A DNA stretch of 64,000 bases from Bacteroidota bacterium (GTDB lineage Bacteria > Bacteroidota > Bacteroidia > Bacteroidales > Bacteroidaceae). The first letter of the stretch is position 1; each line of letters begins with the position of its first letter. The notes beneath the pieces are model-generated. The model saw nothing but the letters and a program-made list of their open reading frames with translations. It did not search any database and was not told the origin of the DNA. A program made the position numbers and the translations under genes. The DNA lies in assembly GCA_023426145.1 (NCBI GenBank), contig JAFABG010000017.1, positions 1-64,000 of the forward strand, given 5' to 3'. Below, in pieces: positions 8,452 to 16,714 of the stretch.

Positions 8452-8934
8452 TTATGAATTTAAAATAATTTATAAGCAATTAATAATGAGAGAATAACGC
8501 ATTCTAATTATTTTACACTTGTTTAAAACAGAGATTCATCGGATCAAATATTCTACGCAACAGAGATTGAGACAGGGATCATTTTTAGATGTTTCACGTG
8601 CAACAGTTTCATAATAAGCCAAACCCATTCATCAAGATTTATAATTTGAAATTAAATAATAAGAATTTCATTATAATATTAATATTATTAATATATTTAC
8701 CAACAGACCGCATTTAATATAATAATTTGATATATATAGATATTAAACCAGATATATCATATTATAAAATCTGATAATAGTAAATATAGATTATCTATTA
8801 ATAATACTTTTATAGATTAAAGCGCTTTTGCTTGCGTGTACTTCTTTGCTTATGAACAAAAGAATGATCGTACAAGTGATATTAAGTTTAACTGATTATA
8901 AATGACAGTATGAGGGCTAACTAACACAAATCGT
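8452..8934. other. AT-rich intergenic region without a recognised gene
   Basis: About 480 bp, extremely A+T-rich (long runs of TAATAT/ATATAT between 8640 and 8820). Nothing encoding more than about 16 codons was seen. It separates the Lin1244/HU cluster from a secreted orphan protein and has the composition of an acquired or degenerated segment. Confidence 0.6.
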
Positions 8935-9489
8935 ATGAAAACTATATTAACGTTAATCAGTACATTGTTTTACATATCGTATCTTTCTGCGCAAACCTAT
9001 TATTACGATGTAACCAAAACTTTTCAGGAAAATGGATACACATATCAATGTGATGTAAAACGCTCTACACGAGTTACATTATACAATAAAGAAAACAAAC
9101 TAACTAACACAAAGTGGACATTTAAAGACACTGGAGAAGAGCCACCTTTCCCATACTATTTTGACGATTTAGAAGACGATACATGGACTAAACGAAAAAG
9201 CTACGCCATTGTAAATGATGCATTCTCGGAAGAAGAAAAGCAACGGATTAAAAGAGCTAAATTAGATATATGCATATATATAAATTCAAATACCGGAAAA
9301 GTGATAGAAGTCGATTTTATTTTTTTAGCTACTGATCCTTTAGCAACAATTCCTGTATCTGTATATCGAAAAATAGAGGTAGAGTTGAAAAAAAACATCT
9401 GGTTCAAACCTACTCCCGAAGGAAAGAAAATGAATTATCTGGTACGGACATGGCTACAAGAAATTGGAGAAACAATATTGCCTGATTGA
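8935..9489 (+). CDS. Secreted protein of unknown function (possibly DUF5043-like)
   Basis: A 184-residue protein with a clear signal peptide (MKTILTLISTLFYISYLSAQ). The mature part begins YYYDVTKTFQENGYTYQCDV and contains RSTRVTLYNKENKLTN, features I associate with a Bacteroides-only secreted family annotated DUF5043; this assignment is from memory and weak. It is a single-gene unit ended by a strong terminator at 9532-9590, and its upstream flank is unusually AT-rich. No enzymatic motif is seen. The periplasm or cell surface is the likely location. Confidence 0.6.
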   Translation: MKTILTLISTLFYISYLSAQTYYYDVTKTFQENGYTYQCDVKRSTRVTLYNKENKLTNTKWTFKDTGEEPPFPYYFDDLEDDTWTKRKSYAIVNDAFSEEEKQRIKRAKLDICIYINSNTGKVIEVDFIFLATDPLATIPVSVYRKIEVELKKNIWFKPTPEGKKMNYLVRTWLQEIGETILPD

Positions 9490-9531
9490 TAACAGGAAGA
9501 GACCTTATTATCCAATATGCAACTTTCAACA

Positions 9532-9590
9532 AGGGCAGGAGCACTATCGACTGATATTCTCATCCGTCGAGTAGGCTTCTGCCCTTTTTT
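9532..9590 (+). terminator. Terminator behind the secreted orphan gene
   Basis: Outer stem GGGCAGGAGC (9533-9542) with GCTTCTGCCC (9575-9584, one mismatch), inner complementarity ACTATCGAC/GTCGAGTA, followed by six T. Confidence 0.7.
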
Positions 9591-9642
9591 GCATGATTTG
9601 CCTTACAAGTAAGTAGAGCAAACGATATATATTGATGCTAGA

Positions 9643-11016
9643 CTAGACTTCTTCGCCTTTCAAAGTAGCTGAACTAGCTTCTGTGATGCGTACGCGAACA
9701 AAATCGCCTACACGATGCGTACCTCTGTCGAACACCACCACACGGTTCTGCTCCGTACGTCCGAACAGCTGATCGCGAGAGCGCTTGGAAACTCCTTCCA
9801 CAAGCACTTCGTAGGTATTCCCTATGCAACGCTGGTTAGACGCAGCAGACAACCGATTCTGCAAAGCGATGATCTCATTGAGACGACGCACTTTTACTTC
9901 TTCGGGCACATTATCTTCCAGATGTTTTGAGGCATACGTACCTGGACGTTCAGAATATTTAAACATAAAGGCCGCATCATAACCACATTCCTCCATAAGT
10001 GAAAGCGACAACTGATGATCTTCTTCCGTCTCGGAATGGAAACCGGAGAAGATATCGGTAGTCAATCCGCACTCTGGAACGATGCGCTTAATAGCTGCCA
10101 CCCGTTCCAAATACCACTCACGGGTATATTTACGGTTCATCAGCTTCAAGATGCGCGAACTTCCACTCTGCACAGGTAAGTGAATATGCTTGCACACATT
10201 AGGCACCTGAGCAATCACTTCAAGCGTATCGTCGCTCATATCCTTCGGATGCGAAGTGGTGAATCGAATGCGTACATCCGGCGCACTTTCGGCCACCGTG
10301 CGAAGCAACATAGGGAACGTAATCACTTCACCATCAGTCTTTTCAAACTGATAAGAGTTCACATTCTGTCCCAACAAGGTGACTTCCTTATACCCCTTAG
10401 CTACCAAATCGGCCACTTCATTGAGGATGCTGTCAACATCACGACTACGCTCACGTCCACGCGTGTAGGGCACGATACAATAGGTACAGAAATTATTACA
10501 TCCTCGCATGATAGATACAAAGCCCGAAATATGATTTCCGCAAATACGCGAAGGGATCACATCACGATAAGTCTCTGTAGTAGAGAGATCTACATTAATG
10601 GCTTTCTCTCCTGCTTCCACCGCAGCGATAAGTTCAGGCAGAGTGAGATAAGCATCCGGACCCACTACCAAGTCTACATGATGATTCGTAATTAAATCAT
10701 CCTTCACGCGCTCGGCCATACATCCCAATACACCAACCACCAAATGTTTCTTTTTGCGCTTCAGCGACTGGAAGAACTCTAGACGGTTCAGAATCTTCTG
10801 CTCAGCATTATCGCGAATGGAGCAAGTGTTCATAAACACCGCATCCGCTTCTTCAAGCGTTTCGGCCACGGAATATCCCGCCATTTGCATCACTGAAGCA
10901 ATTACTTCACTGTCTGCCACATTCATCTGGCAGCCATAAGTCTCGATAAACAACTTCTTGTTGTCATCAGCAGTTGCGGATTTAAAGTCCACTCCCGTTA
11001 ATTCGTTCATATTCAA
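9643..11016 (-). CDS. miaB: tRNA-2-methylthio-N6-dimethylallyladenosine synthase
   Basis: MiaB adds the methylthio group to i6A at position 37 of tRNAs reading UNN codons, using two [4Fe-4S] clusters and SAM. The 457-residue protein has the full set of domains: an N-terminal UPF0004 domain (FIETYGCQMN) with Cys29, Cys65 and Cys99 for the auxiliary cluster, a radical-SAM core with CNNFCTYC (Cys173, 177, 180), and a C-terminal TRAM domain (YEVLVEGVSKRSRDQLFGRT). Length is normal. It forms a single-gene unit with a -7 box at 11039-11046. Confidence 0.97.
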   Translation of the reverse strand: MNMNELTGVDFKSATADDNKKLFIETYGCQMNVADSEVIASVMQMAGYSVAETLEEADAVFMNTCSIRDNAEQKILNRLEFFQSLKRKKKHLVVGVLGCMAERVKDDLITNHHVDLVVGPDAYLTLPELIAAVEAGEKAINVDLSTTETYRDVIPSRICGNHISGFVSIMRGCNNFCTYCIVPYTRGRERSRDVDSILNEVADLVAKGYKEVTLLGQNVNSYQFEKTDGEVITFPMLLRTVAESAPDVRIRFTTSHPKDMSDDTLEVIAQVPNVCKHIHLPVQSGSSRILKLMNRKYTREWYLERVAAIKRIVPECGLTTDIFSGFHSETEEDHQLSLSLMEECGYDAAFMFKYSERPGTYASKHLEDNVPEEVKVRRLNEIIALQNRLSAASNQRCIGNTYEVLVEGVSKRSRDQLFGRTEQNRVVVFDRGTHRVGDFVRVRITEASSATLKGEEV

Positions 11017-11038
11017 ATTTCTTTTTTAAAGTTGAGCG

Positions 11039-11046
11039 CAAAGATA
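11039..11046 (-). promoter_or_regulatory. Promoter -7 box (TATCTTTG) of miaB
   Basis: Exact TAnnTTTG match 22 bp before the miaB start codon. Confidence 0.6.
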
Positions 11047-11182
11047 GGGCTTCGAATTCAATCTGCAGTGAATTGACACATAAATAACGCAAAAACTTGT
11101 GACACAACAGAATTTCTAATAATAAATGTTAATACTAAAAACATTTAAAAGACATATTCTTGGAATTTTTAATTTTAATTTT

Positions 11183-11275
11183 CATTTTTGTGGAATGAAA
11201 GAAACATTAGATTTTTTCATAGTTAAGGTTTAGGTTAAAAAAATTAAGGGGAGCTGTGAAGCTGCCCTTTTTTCA
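11183..11275 (+). ncRNA. Candidate small transcription unit with a 12-codon ORF and a terminator
   Basis: A near-consensus -7 box (CATTTTTG, 11183-11190) is followed by an ATG at 11195 opening a 12-codon frame (MKETLDFFIVKV, stop at 11231-11233), an A/U-rich stretch, and a strong terminator at 11246-11273. The whole unit is about 80 nt. Its body (TTTTTTCATAGTTAAGG, then TTTAGGTTAA) is closely similar to a second unit at 51823-51898 on the minus strand. It lies between miaB and the promoter of the 11347 gene and is separated from that gene by the terminator, so it looks like an independent small RNA or a leader-peptide unit rather than a 5' UTR. Confidence 0.5.
11246..11273 (+). terminator. 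Terminator of the small unit at 11.2 kb
   Basis: AAGGGGAGCT and AGCTGCCCTT form a 10-bp stem with one G-G mismatch and a GTGA loop, followed by six T. Confidence 0.75.
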
Positions 11276-11309
11276 TAACAAACTGTTAGCCTAAGTCGGA
11301 TAAAAAATG

Positions 11310-11317
11310 TAACTTTG
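11310..11317 (+). promoter_or_regulatory. Promoter -7 box (TAACTTTG) of the 11347 gene
   Basis: Exact TAnnTTTG match 29 bp before the start codon, downstream of the small unit's terminator. Confidence 0.55.
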
Positions 11318-11346
11318 GCAGATAAACTATAAAGCAGCGAAACAAT

Positions 11347-11730
11347 ATGGAAGATTTTTTGAAATTTCTCTTAATTGCTGGCGTCGTCGTATTGGGAATA
11401 TTCAGAGAGGCGAACAAAAAGAATAAGTCAAAAAAGACTCAAACAACACGCCCGGCATCGCCCGTATTTTCACCCGTCGAAATAAAGCCCGACGCAAAGC
11501 CTATGCCCAATTTTAGGGAGAAAGTCCAATCTTTGGGCGAAAAGAAAAAGCCTGAAATATCCGTAGCTGCCTCTCTGGCAAACAGCTCGGCACAAGATCA
11601 ACGAAACAAGATACAAGCTGCACTCCTCGAAGGACCCGAATCGGACGCTCAGGAAGAGTTCGCCATTCGCTCTGCTGAAGAAGCCCGCAAAGCCATTATC
11701 TGGGGCGAAATATTGGAACGCAAGTATTAA
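11347..11730 (+). CDS. Small membrane-anchored protein of unknown function
   Basis: A 127-residue protein with one N-terminal membrane segment (FLKFLLIAGVVVLGIF) followed by a basic, low-complexity linker (NKKNKSKKTQTTRPASP) and a soluble helical C-terminus rich in Ala, Glu and Gln that ends ARKAIIWGEILERKY. The topology fits a single-pass inner-membrane protein with its tail in the cytoplasm. No family recognised. It precedes the CoA-transferase gene by 44 bp and is probably co-transcribed with it. Confidence 0.7.
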   Translation: MEDFLKFLLIAGVVVLGIFREANKKNKSKKTQTTRPASPVFSPVEIKPDAKPMPNFREKVQSLGEKKKPEISVAASLANSSAQDQRNKIQAALLEGPESDAQEEFAIRSAEEARKAIIWGEILERKY

Positions 11731-11774
11731 CCACCAAAATATAAACTGTATTTAACACGAAATTCATAGCATTT

Positions 11775-13274
11775 ATGTCATTCAATCTTATTTCGGCAGC
11801 AGAAGCTGCAAGCCTAATAAAACATGGCTATAACATCGGTCTGAGCGGATTTACACCCGCCGGAACGGCAAAGGCTGTTACAGCTGAACTTGCAAAAATT
11901 GCAGAAGCTGAACACGCCAAAGGAAACCCTTTTCAGGTAGGTATTTTCACAGGTGCTTCAACGGGTGAATCGTGCGACGGCGTTTTGTCGCGTGCTAAAG
12001 CCATTCGTTATCGAGCTCCATATACCACCAATTCCGACTTCCGAAAAGCAGTGAACAACGGTGAAATAGCATACAACGATATCCACTTGTCGCAGATGGC
12101 ACAAGAAGTACGCTATGGATTCATGGGCAAAGTGGACGTAGCCATTATCGAAGCCTGCGAAGTGACTCCAGACGGAAAAGTCTACTTGACTGCTGCCGGT
12201 GGCATCTCACCCACCATCTGCCGCTTAGCCGATCAGATTATCATTGAGCTGAATGCTGCACACAGCAAATCGTGCATGGGTTTACACGATGTATACGAAC
12301 CTCTAGACCCGCCTTACCGTCGAGAAATACCTATATACAAAGCAAACGATCGCATCGGATTGCCTTATATTCAGGTAGACCCAAAGAAGATTGTAGGCGT
12401 AGTTGAAACCAACTGGCCCGACGAAGCTCGCTCGTTTGCCGCAGCCGATCCGTTGACAGACAAGATCGGACAGAACGTAGCCGATTTCCTTGCTGCCGAC
12501 ATGAAACGTGGCATCATTCCTTCTACATTTCTCCCGCTGCAATCAGGTGTAGGAAATATCGCTAATGCGGTGCTTGGTGCTTTGGGACGAGATAAAACAA
12601 TTCCTGCTTTCGAAATGTATACCGAAGTGATTCAGAATTCTGTGATCGACCTGATTCGTGAAGGACGCATCAAATTCGGTAGTGCTTGTTCACTCACTGT
12701 AACCAACGACTGCTTGGAAGGTATCTACAACGACATGGACTTCTTCCGCGACAAGCTGGTTCTCCGCCCTTCGGAAATTTCCAACAATCCGGAAATTGTT
12801 CGTCGTCTCGGCATCATCTCCATCAACACAGCTATTGAAGTCGATCTATATGGCAACGTGAACTCTACACATATCGGTGGAACGAAAATGATGAACGGAA
12901 TTGGTGGTTCGGGCGACTTTACCCGCAACGCTTATATCTCCATCTTCACTTGTCCGTCTGTAGCCAAAGAAGGAAAGATCAGCGCTATCGTACCGATGGT
13001 GTCTCACCTCGACCACAGTGAACACTCTGTAAATATCATCATTACGGAACAAGGCGTAGCCGACCTGCGCGGAAAAAGCCCGAAAGAACGTGCACAAGCT
13101 ATTATCGAAAACTGTGCGCACCCAGACTACAAACAACTTCTTTGGGACTACTTCAAGTTGGCCGGTGGCAAAGCTCAAACACCACACGCCATTCAAGCTG
13201 CGCTCGGCATGCATGCCGAACTGGTAAAAACCGGAGATATGAAAAACACGAATTGGGCAGATTACGCTAAATAA
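11775..13274 (+). CDS. Acetyl-CoA hydrolase/transferase family protein
   Basis: The 499-residue protein is a class I CoA-transferase of the acetyl-CoA hydrolase / succinyl-CoA:acetate CoA-transferase group, which moves CoA between acyl groups in fermentative acetate or propionate formation. Visible signatures are the GVGNIANAVLG loop (about residue 257), the segment EMYTEVIQN carrying the candidate catalytic Glu, and TEQGVADLRGKSPKERA near the C-terminus. The length is normal for the group. The substrate cannot be told from sequence alone; succinate/acetate exchange fits Bacteroides metabolism. It is followed by a very strong terminator. Confidence 0.9.
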   Translation: MSFNLISAAEAASLIKHGYNIGLSGFTPAGTAKAVTAELAKIAEAEHAKGNPFQVGIFTGASTGESCDGVLSRAKAIRYRAPYTTNSDFRKAVNNGEIAYNDIHLSQMAQEVRYGFMGKVDVAIIEACEVTPDGKVYLTAAGGISPTICRLADQIIIELNAAHSKSCMGLHDVYEPLDPPYRREIPIYKANDRIGLPYIQVDPKKIVGVVETNWPDEARSFAAADPLTDKIGQNVADFLAADMKRGIIPSTFLPLQSGVGNIANAVLGALGRDKTIPAFEMYTEVIQNSVIDLIREGRIKFGSACSLTVTNDCLEGIYNDMDFFRDKLVLRPSEISNNPEIVRRLGIISINTAIEVDLYGNVNSTHIGGTKMMNGIGGSGDFTRNAYISIFTCPSVAKEGKISAIVPMVSHLDHSEHSVNIIITEQGVADLRGKSPKERAQAIIENCAHPDYKQLLWDYFKLAGGKAQTPHAIQAALGMHAELVKTGDMKNTNWADYAK

Positions 13275-13306
13275 AGCATAGAAGATCTATCAGTCATACT
13301 TTCACT

Positions 13307-13348
13307 CATCGTTTGTATTTGCATGGCAAATACAAACGATGTTTTTTT
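13307..13348 (+). terminator. Strong terminator behind the CoA-transferase gene
   Basis: A perfect 15-bp stem (CATCGTTTGTATTTG at 13307-13321 with its complement at 13327-13341), a CATGG loop, then seven T. Confidence 0.9.
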
Positions 13349-13399
13349 TAAGCCCACATAGCTGCCCCTCTTTACTGAAACTCTTCCTCAATGAGCCAC

Positions 13400-14803
13400 T
13401 CAGTGCTGGATAATTGTCGCACAAACCTTATCCTGAAAAGCCCTAGCCATTGCTGCCGAAAGAATATTCTGATTCATGATGGCAAACGCCACCTCATGAC
13501 CGTTCTTCATACGGAGATATCCCGCAAGCGCATTGATAGCCGTAAATGAACCGGTTTTAGCATGTACATTTCGATAAGCCGGAGTATTCTTCATTCTATT
13601 CTTCAGCGTACCATCTATCCCAGCCACGGGAAGTGCTTTATACAGCTTCCGGAATATATCAGTCTGCGAATAAGCATACTTCAAAAAATCGACTAACAAA
13701 GCAGGGGAGAGGTAGTTATAGTTTGACAAGCCACATCCATCAGCCACTTTATAGGCTTTAGGGTCATGCCCCAGAGCACGAACCAACTTCATGATCTCCA
13801 CAATTCCATCTTCATCGGTCACCCGTTTCTTACCTGTGGCTTGTGAAGCCAAACGACAAAGCATCGCTTCGGCATTCAAATTATCACTCTCTTTCATCAA
13901 TTGGTTCAAGACATTCTGCACCGGAGTCTCGCAGCTGGCTACCTGCTCCACACCCTCAGCAGGAAGCTCGGCAAAACCAAAAGAAGATTGCGACGCCTCA
14001 ACTCCACGGGCACCAAGCCGTTCAACAAACGTATGCATAAAGAAACTTCCCGAATCGTACACGTTGACCCATCGCTTTCTTATTTTAGATACATTTCCTG
14101 ATGCAATAAGCTGATTCCCATTGCTTAGCCAATCTCGCGACAGCGAGAAATTTCCAGCAGCAAGTGTTCGGGTTTTTGTTTGGTTGACGAGCGTATAATA
14201 GGAAGAAATAGGCTTGCACGAGAGGCTTGCCGCCTCTCCTTTATGAAAAGCCGGTATGGCTGTCACTTCTACTGCACCTTTGCAAAACATCAGTGGAGAA
14301 AGATAAGGCTGATAGGCTTCCGGAGTATCATCCCAAGCCCAGCCATTTCCCCAATACAGGGAATCTTTCATAGAAACATCACCATAGATATTTCCGTTGA
14401 CGAACGAAAAAGGAAGATTGACCACCTGATCTACTAGTGAATCCATCTGCTTATCGGCAAACTCAGGATCGAAACCACCAACGACATAAAGATTGCCCTG
14501 CAACGTATCATGCGCTATCACACCATCGTGCCACACCTCTGTGCGAAACGGATTATCGGCATCGGGGCGGGAAAGGGCAGTGATTGAAGTGAGCAATTTC
14601 ATCGTAGAGGCCGGACGCGAGAGCTTTTCTGCCCGATAAGTATAAATAGATTGCTTGGCAGTTAAGTCATACACAGAGATGCCTACCTCAGAGGCTTCCG
14701 GCAGCATCGCTTTGATAAGTGAATCTATTTGAGATAAGTTATCCTGCGCCCATGCAGGAAGGAAACATAGCGACCAAAGAACTAATAAAATACTTTTTTT
14801 CAT
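13400..14803 (-). CDS. dacB: D-alanyl-D-alanine carboxypeptidase/endopeptidase, PBP4 type
   Basis: A periplasmic class C penicillin-binding protein that removes terminal D-Ala or cleaves cross-links in peptidoglycan. A signal peptide (MKKSILLVLWSLCFLPAWAQ) supports a start at 14803 rather than the MLM codons two residues earlier. The active-site triad is visible: STMK (Ser66-Lys69), a DGCGLSNYNYLSP segment matching the SxN region of the family, and HAKTGS (about residues 412-416). The 467-residue length includes the family's inserted domain between the first two motifs. It is the last gene of a PH-domain/lpd/dacB group, 57 bp behind lpd. Confidence 0.92.
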   Translation of the reverse strand: MKKSILLVLWSLCFLPAWAQDNLSQIDSLIKAMLPEASEVGISVYDLTAKQSIYTYRAEKLSRPASTMKLLTSITALSRPDADNPFRTEVWHDGVIAHDTLQGNLYVVGGFDPEFADKQMDSLVDQVVNLPFSFVNGNIYGDVSMKDSLYWGNGWAWDDTPEAYQPYLSPLMFCKGAVEVTAIPAFHKGEAASLSCKPISSYYTLVNQTKTRTLAAGNFSLSRDWLSNGNQLIASGNVSKIRKRWVNVYDSGSFFMHTFVERLGARGVEASQSSFGFAELPAEGVEQVASCETPVQNVLNQLMKESDNLNAEAMLCRLASQATGKKRVTDEDGIVEIMKLVRALGHDPKAYKVADGCGLSNYNYLSPALLVDFLKYAYSQTDIFRKLYKALPVAGIDGTLKNRMKNTPAYRNVHAKTGSFTAINALAGYLRMKNGHEVAFAIMNQNILSAAMARAFQDKVCATIIQH

Positions 14804-14860
14804 CAACAAATATATTAATGATACCCTCCTCTCAGGCTACCTAAGAATAAAGGGATCAAT

Positions 14861-16207
14861 TCAAGATAATCCTTCTCTAAATATCTCAGCCACCGTAGGA
14901 TGAGGAAAAACAATTTTCTTCCACTCCTCTGCTGTCCATCCGAGTTCCACCGCAGTGCCTGCAAGGGTGATGATCTCAGAAGCCGGATTTCCCAATACAT
15001 GAGCACCAATCACTCGCTCTTGATCGTCAATCAGCATCTTGCATATGCCATTCACACCCTCATTCTCAGCAACAAAACGCCCTGAGTAAGCCATCGGAAA
15101 TTTCACAATCCTAAACTTGAGCTCTTTCGCCAAAGCTGACTCTTCGGTCTCTCCGACTCCTGCTATTTCGGGATTGGTATAGACCACTCCTGGAATAGCT
15201 CTGTAGCTCATCACATCTTCCTTGCCCAAGATAGCATCTACAGCAACTTCCGCTTCACGAACAGCCGTATGTGCCAGCAACGAGAAACCTGTCAGATCGC
15301 CACAAACATACACACTCGAAAGTGAAGTTTGCATCTTTTCGTTCACTCGGATCGCTCCCCTTTCTGTCTTCTCTATGGGCAAATGTTCAAGACCGAACCC
15401 TTTAGTTACCGGCCTGCGACCGACACTCATCAGAATTCGTTCTGCAATAACATTTCCCGCTTCTCCCTCGTGCTCATAAGCAACCATTGTTCCTTCTTCC
15501 ACCTGCGACAAAGCAACTACTTTGGTACTAAGCAAAAACTGAATGCCTCGCTTGGCATATTCGACACGAAGCAGAGCCGATAATTCTTTATCCATTCCAC
15601 CCAGAATCTCATCCATCATTTCAATCACCGTGACCTTCACGCCCAAGCTAGTGAAGAAAGAGGCAAATTCCATGCCGATGACTCCACCACCCACAATGAT
15701 TAAGGAAGCAGGTAGTTCCTTGTTGTCAAGTGCATCACGGTGAGTCCAATAGTTCACCTTCTCCAATCCGGGAATAGGAGGTATAAACGTCTCCGAACCG
15801 GTACAAAGAATCAAATGCTCTCCTTCATAGATTTCTTCGCCACAACGAACGGTGTTTTTATCTATGATCTGCGCCTCACCAACCACCATCGTAACTTGAC
15901 TGAAAGTTAGCTTGGCTTTGATTCCCAATACCAACTTACGCACCACTTTGTTTTTACGGGCGATAATCTTAGGTAGATCGAAAGAGACCTCCGATACATT
16001 CACTGCATACTTCGAAGCATGTCGGGCACTGTCTAATGTCTTTGCCGAATACAAGAGTGTTTTCGTTGGCACACAACCTTCATTGAGGCAAACTCCACCC
16101 AAACTGCTTTTCTCAATAAGCAATACGCTCAAACCGGCTTTCCCGGCGGCTTCGGCAGCTGTATACCCTGCAGGACCGCCACCAATAATAATTACTTGAT
16201 ATTTCAT
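14861..16207 (-). CDS. lpdA: Dihydrolipoyl dehydrogenase
   Basis: The flavoprotein reoxidises the dihydrolipoyl group of 2-oxo-acid dehydrogenase or glycine-cleavage complexes with NAD+. It has the FAD-binding N-terminus (VIIIGGGPAGYTAAEAAGKA), the redox disulfide GGVCLNEGCVPTK (Cys40, Cys45), the NAD domain (LIIVGGGVIGMEFASFF) and the C-terminal His-containing dimer motif (FPHPTVAEIFREGL). The 448-residue length is on the short side but complete. Its start ATG overlaps the stop of the upstream PH-domain gene (ATGA), so they are translationally coupled. No E1 or E2 partner is in the window, which suggests service to a complex encoded elsewhere. Confidence 0.95.
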   Translation of the reverse strand: MKYQVIIIGGGPAGYTAAEAAGKAGLSVLLIEKSSLGGVCLNEGCVPTKTLLYSAKTLDSARHASKYAVNVSEVSFDLPKIIARKNKVVRKLVLGIKAKLTFSQVTMVVGEAQIIDKNTVRCGEEIYEGEHLILCTGSETFIPPIPGLEKVNYWTHRDALDNKELPASLIIVGGGVIGMEFASFFTSLGVKVTVIEMMDEILGGMDKELSALLRVEYAKRGIQFLLSTKVVALSQVEEGTMVAYEHEGEAGNVIAERILMSVGRRPVTKGFGLEHLPIEKTERGAIRVNEKMQTSLSSVYVCGDLTGFSLLAHTAVREAEVAVDAILGKEDVMSYRAIPGVVYTNPEIAGVGETEESALAKELKFRIVKFPMAYSGRFVAENEGVNGICKMLIDDQERVIGAHVLGNPASEIITLAGTAVELGWTAEEWKKIVFPHPTVAEIFREGLS

Positions 16208-16608
16208 ACTCTATGATTCAGAATCCTCTTTTCAAGTAGTTCGGCAAACTCCCGTTCTTTGACTGGCATTACGGAAGCATACTTGCCGTTTGCATACGAA
16301 ATCAATACATAATTAGTCACCGAAAACTTCCCGAATTGCATGGAATGGCATTTCTTTATCTCCGTAATCTCGACAATAGGAATCACCTTTTTACGCACAA
16401 ATCGCCCGGTTGAAATTTCTAATTTATCGTCAGAAGTTACGACATAAACCGTGTGAATGATCTGTTCGATCACCACGATGAGAAGAAGGCCTAACAATAC
16501 AGCAGGCAAGATATATTTACACCACATTGCGCCAATAACATTTACTGTTATTACCACCAGCAAGAAATACTGATACCAAGCGATGCGCGCATGAAAAATT
16601 CGATTCAT
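16204..16608 (-). CDS. Membrane protein with bacterial PH domain
   Basis: The frame extends to 16638, but a -7 box at 16636-16643 overlaps that position, so the ATG at 16608 (MNRIFHARIAWYQYF) is the real start, giving 134 residues. There are two adjacent membrane segments (YFLLVVITVNVIGAMW and YILPAVLLGLLLIVVI) followed by a bPH-type domain (YVVTSDDKLEISTGRF, VIPIVEITEIKKC). Proteins of this type sit in the inner membrane; their role is not established. It overlaps lpdA by four bases. Confidence 0.75.
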   Translation of the reverse strand: MNRIFHARIAWYQYFLLVVITVNVIGAMWCKYILPAVLLGLLLIVVIEQIIHTVYVVTSDDKLEISTGRFVRKKVIPIVEITEIKKCHSMQFGKFSVTNYVLISYANGKYASVMPVKEREFAELLEKRILNHRV

Positions 16609-16635
16609 TTTGTCAGCTTTTTGCGTGCAAGGTAG

Positions 16636-16643
16636 CAAATTTA
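16636..16643 (-). promoter_or_regulatory. Promoter -7 box (TAAATTTG) of the PH/lpdA/dacB operon
   Basis: Exact TAnnTTTG match 27 bp before the ATG at 16608. It excludes the longer reading from 16638. Confidence 0.6.
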
Positions 16644-16686
16644 TGAATTAGTGACAACGAAAAGCACAACGAAGTAACTTATTTTG

Positions 16687-16694
16687 TAGCTTTG
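16687..16694 (+). promoter_or_regulatory. Promoter -7 box (TAGCTTTG) of nadB
   Basis: Exact TAnnTTTG match 20 bp before the ATG at 16715. It excludes an upstream GTG at 16697. Divergent from the PH operon promoter 44 bp away. Confidence 0.6.
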
Positions 16695-16714
16695 CGGTGA
16701 TAAATAACAAAACT

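Noticed and set aside
8851..8904. A 16-codon frame (ATG at about 8853) before the secreted orphan gene
   Set aside because: No ribosome-binding site, lies in extremely AT-rich DNA, and nothing supports translation.
10180..10695. A 171-codon plus-strand frame inside miaB
   Set aside because: Antisense shadow of a well-supported gene; no independent evidence.
16697..16714. GTG start extending nadB by six codons
   Set aside because: It would begin at or just before the expected transcript start; the ATG at 16715 fits the promoter.
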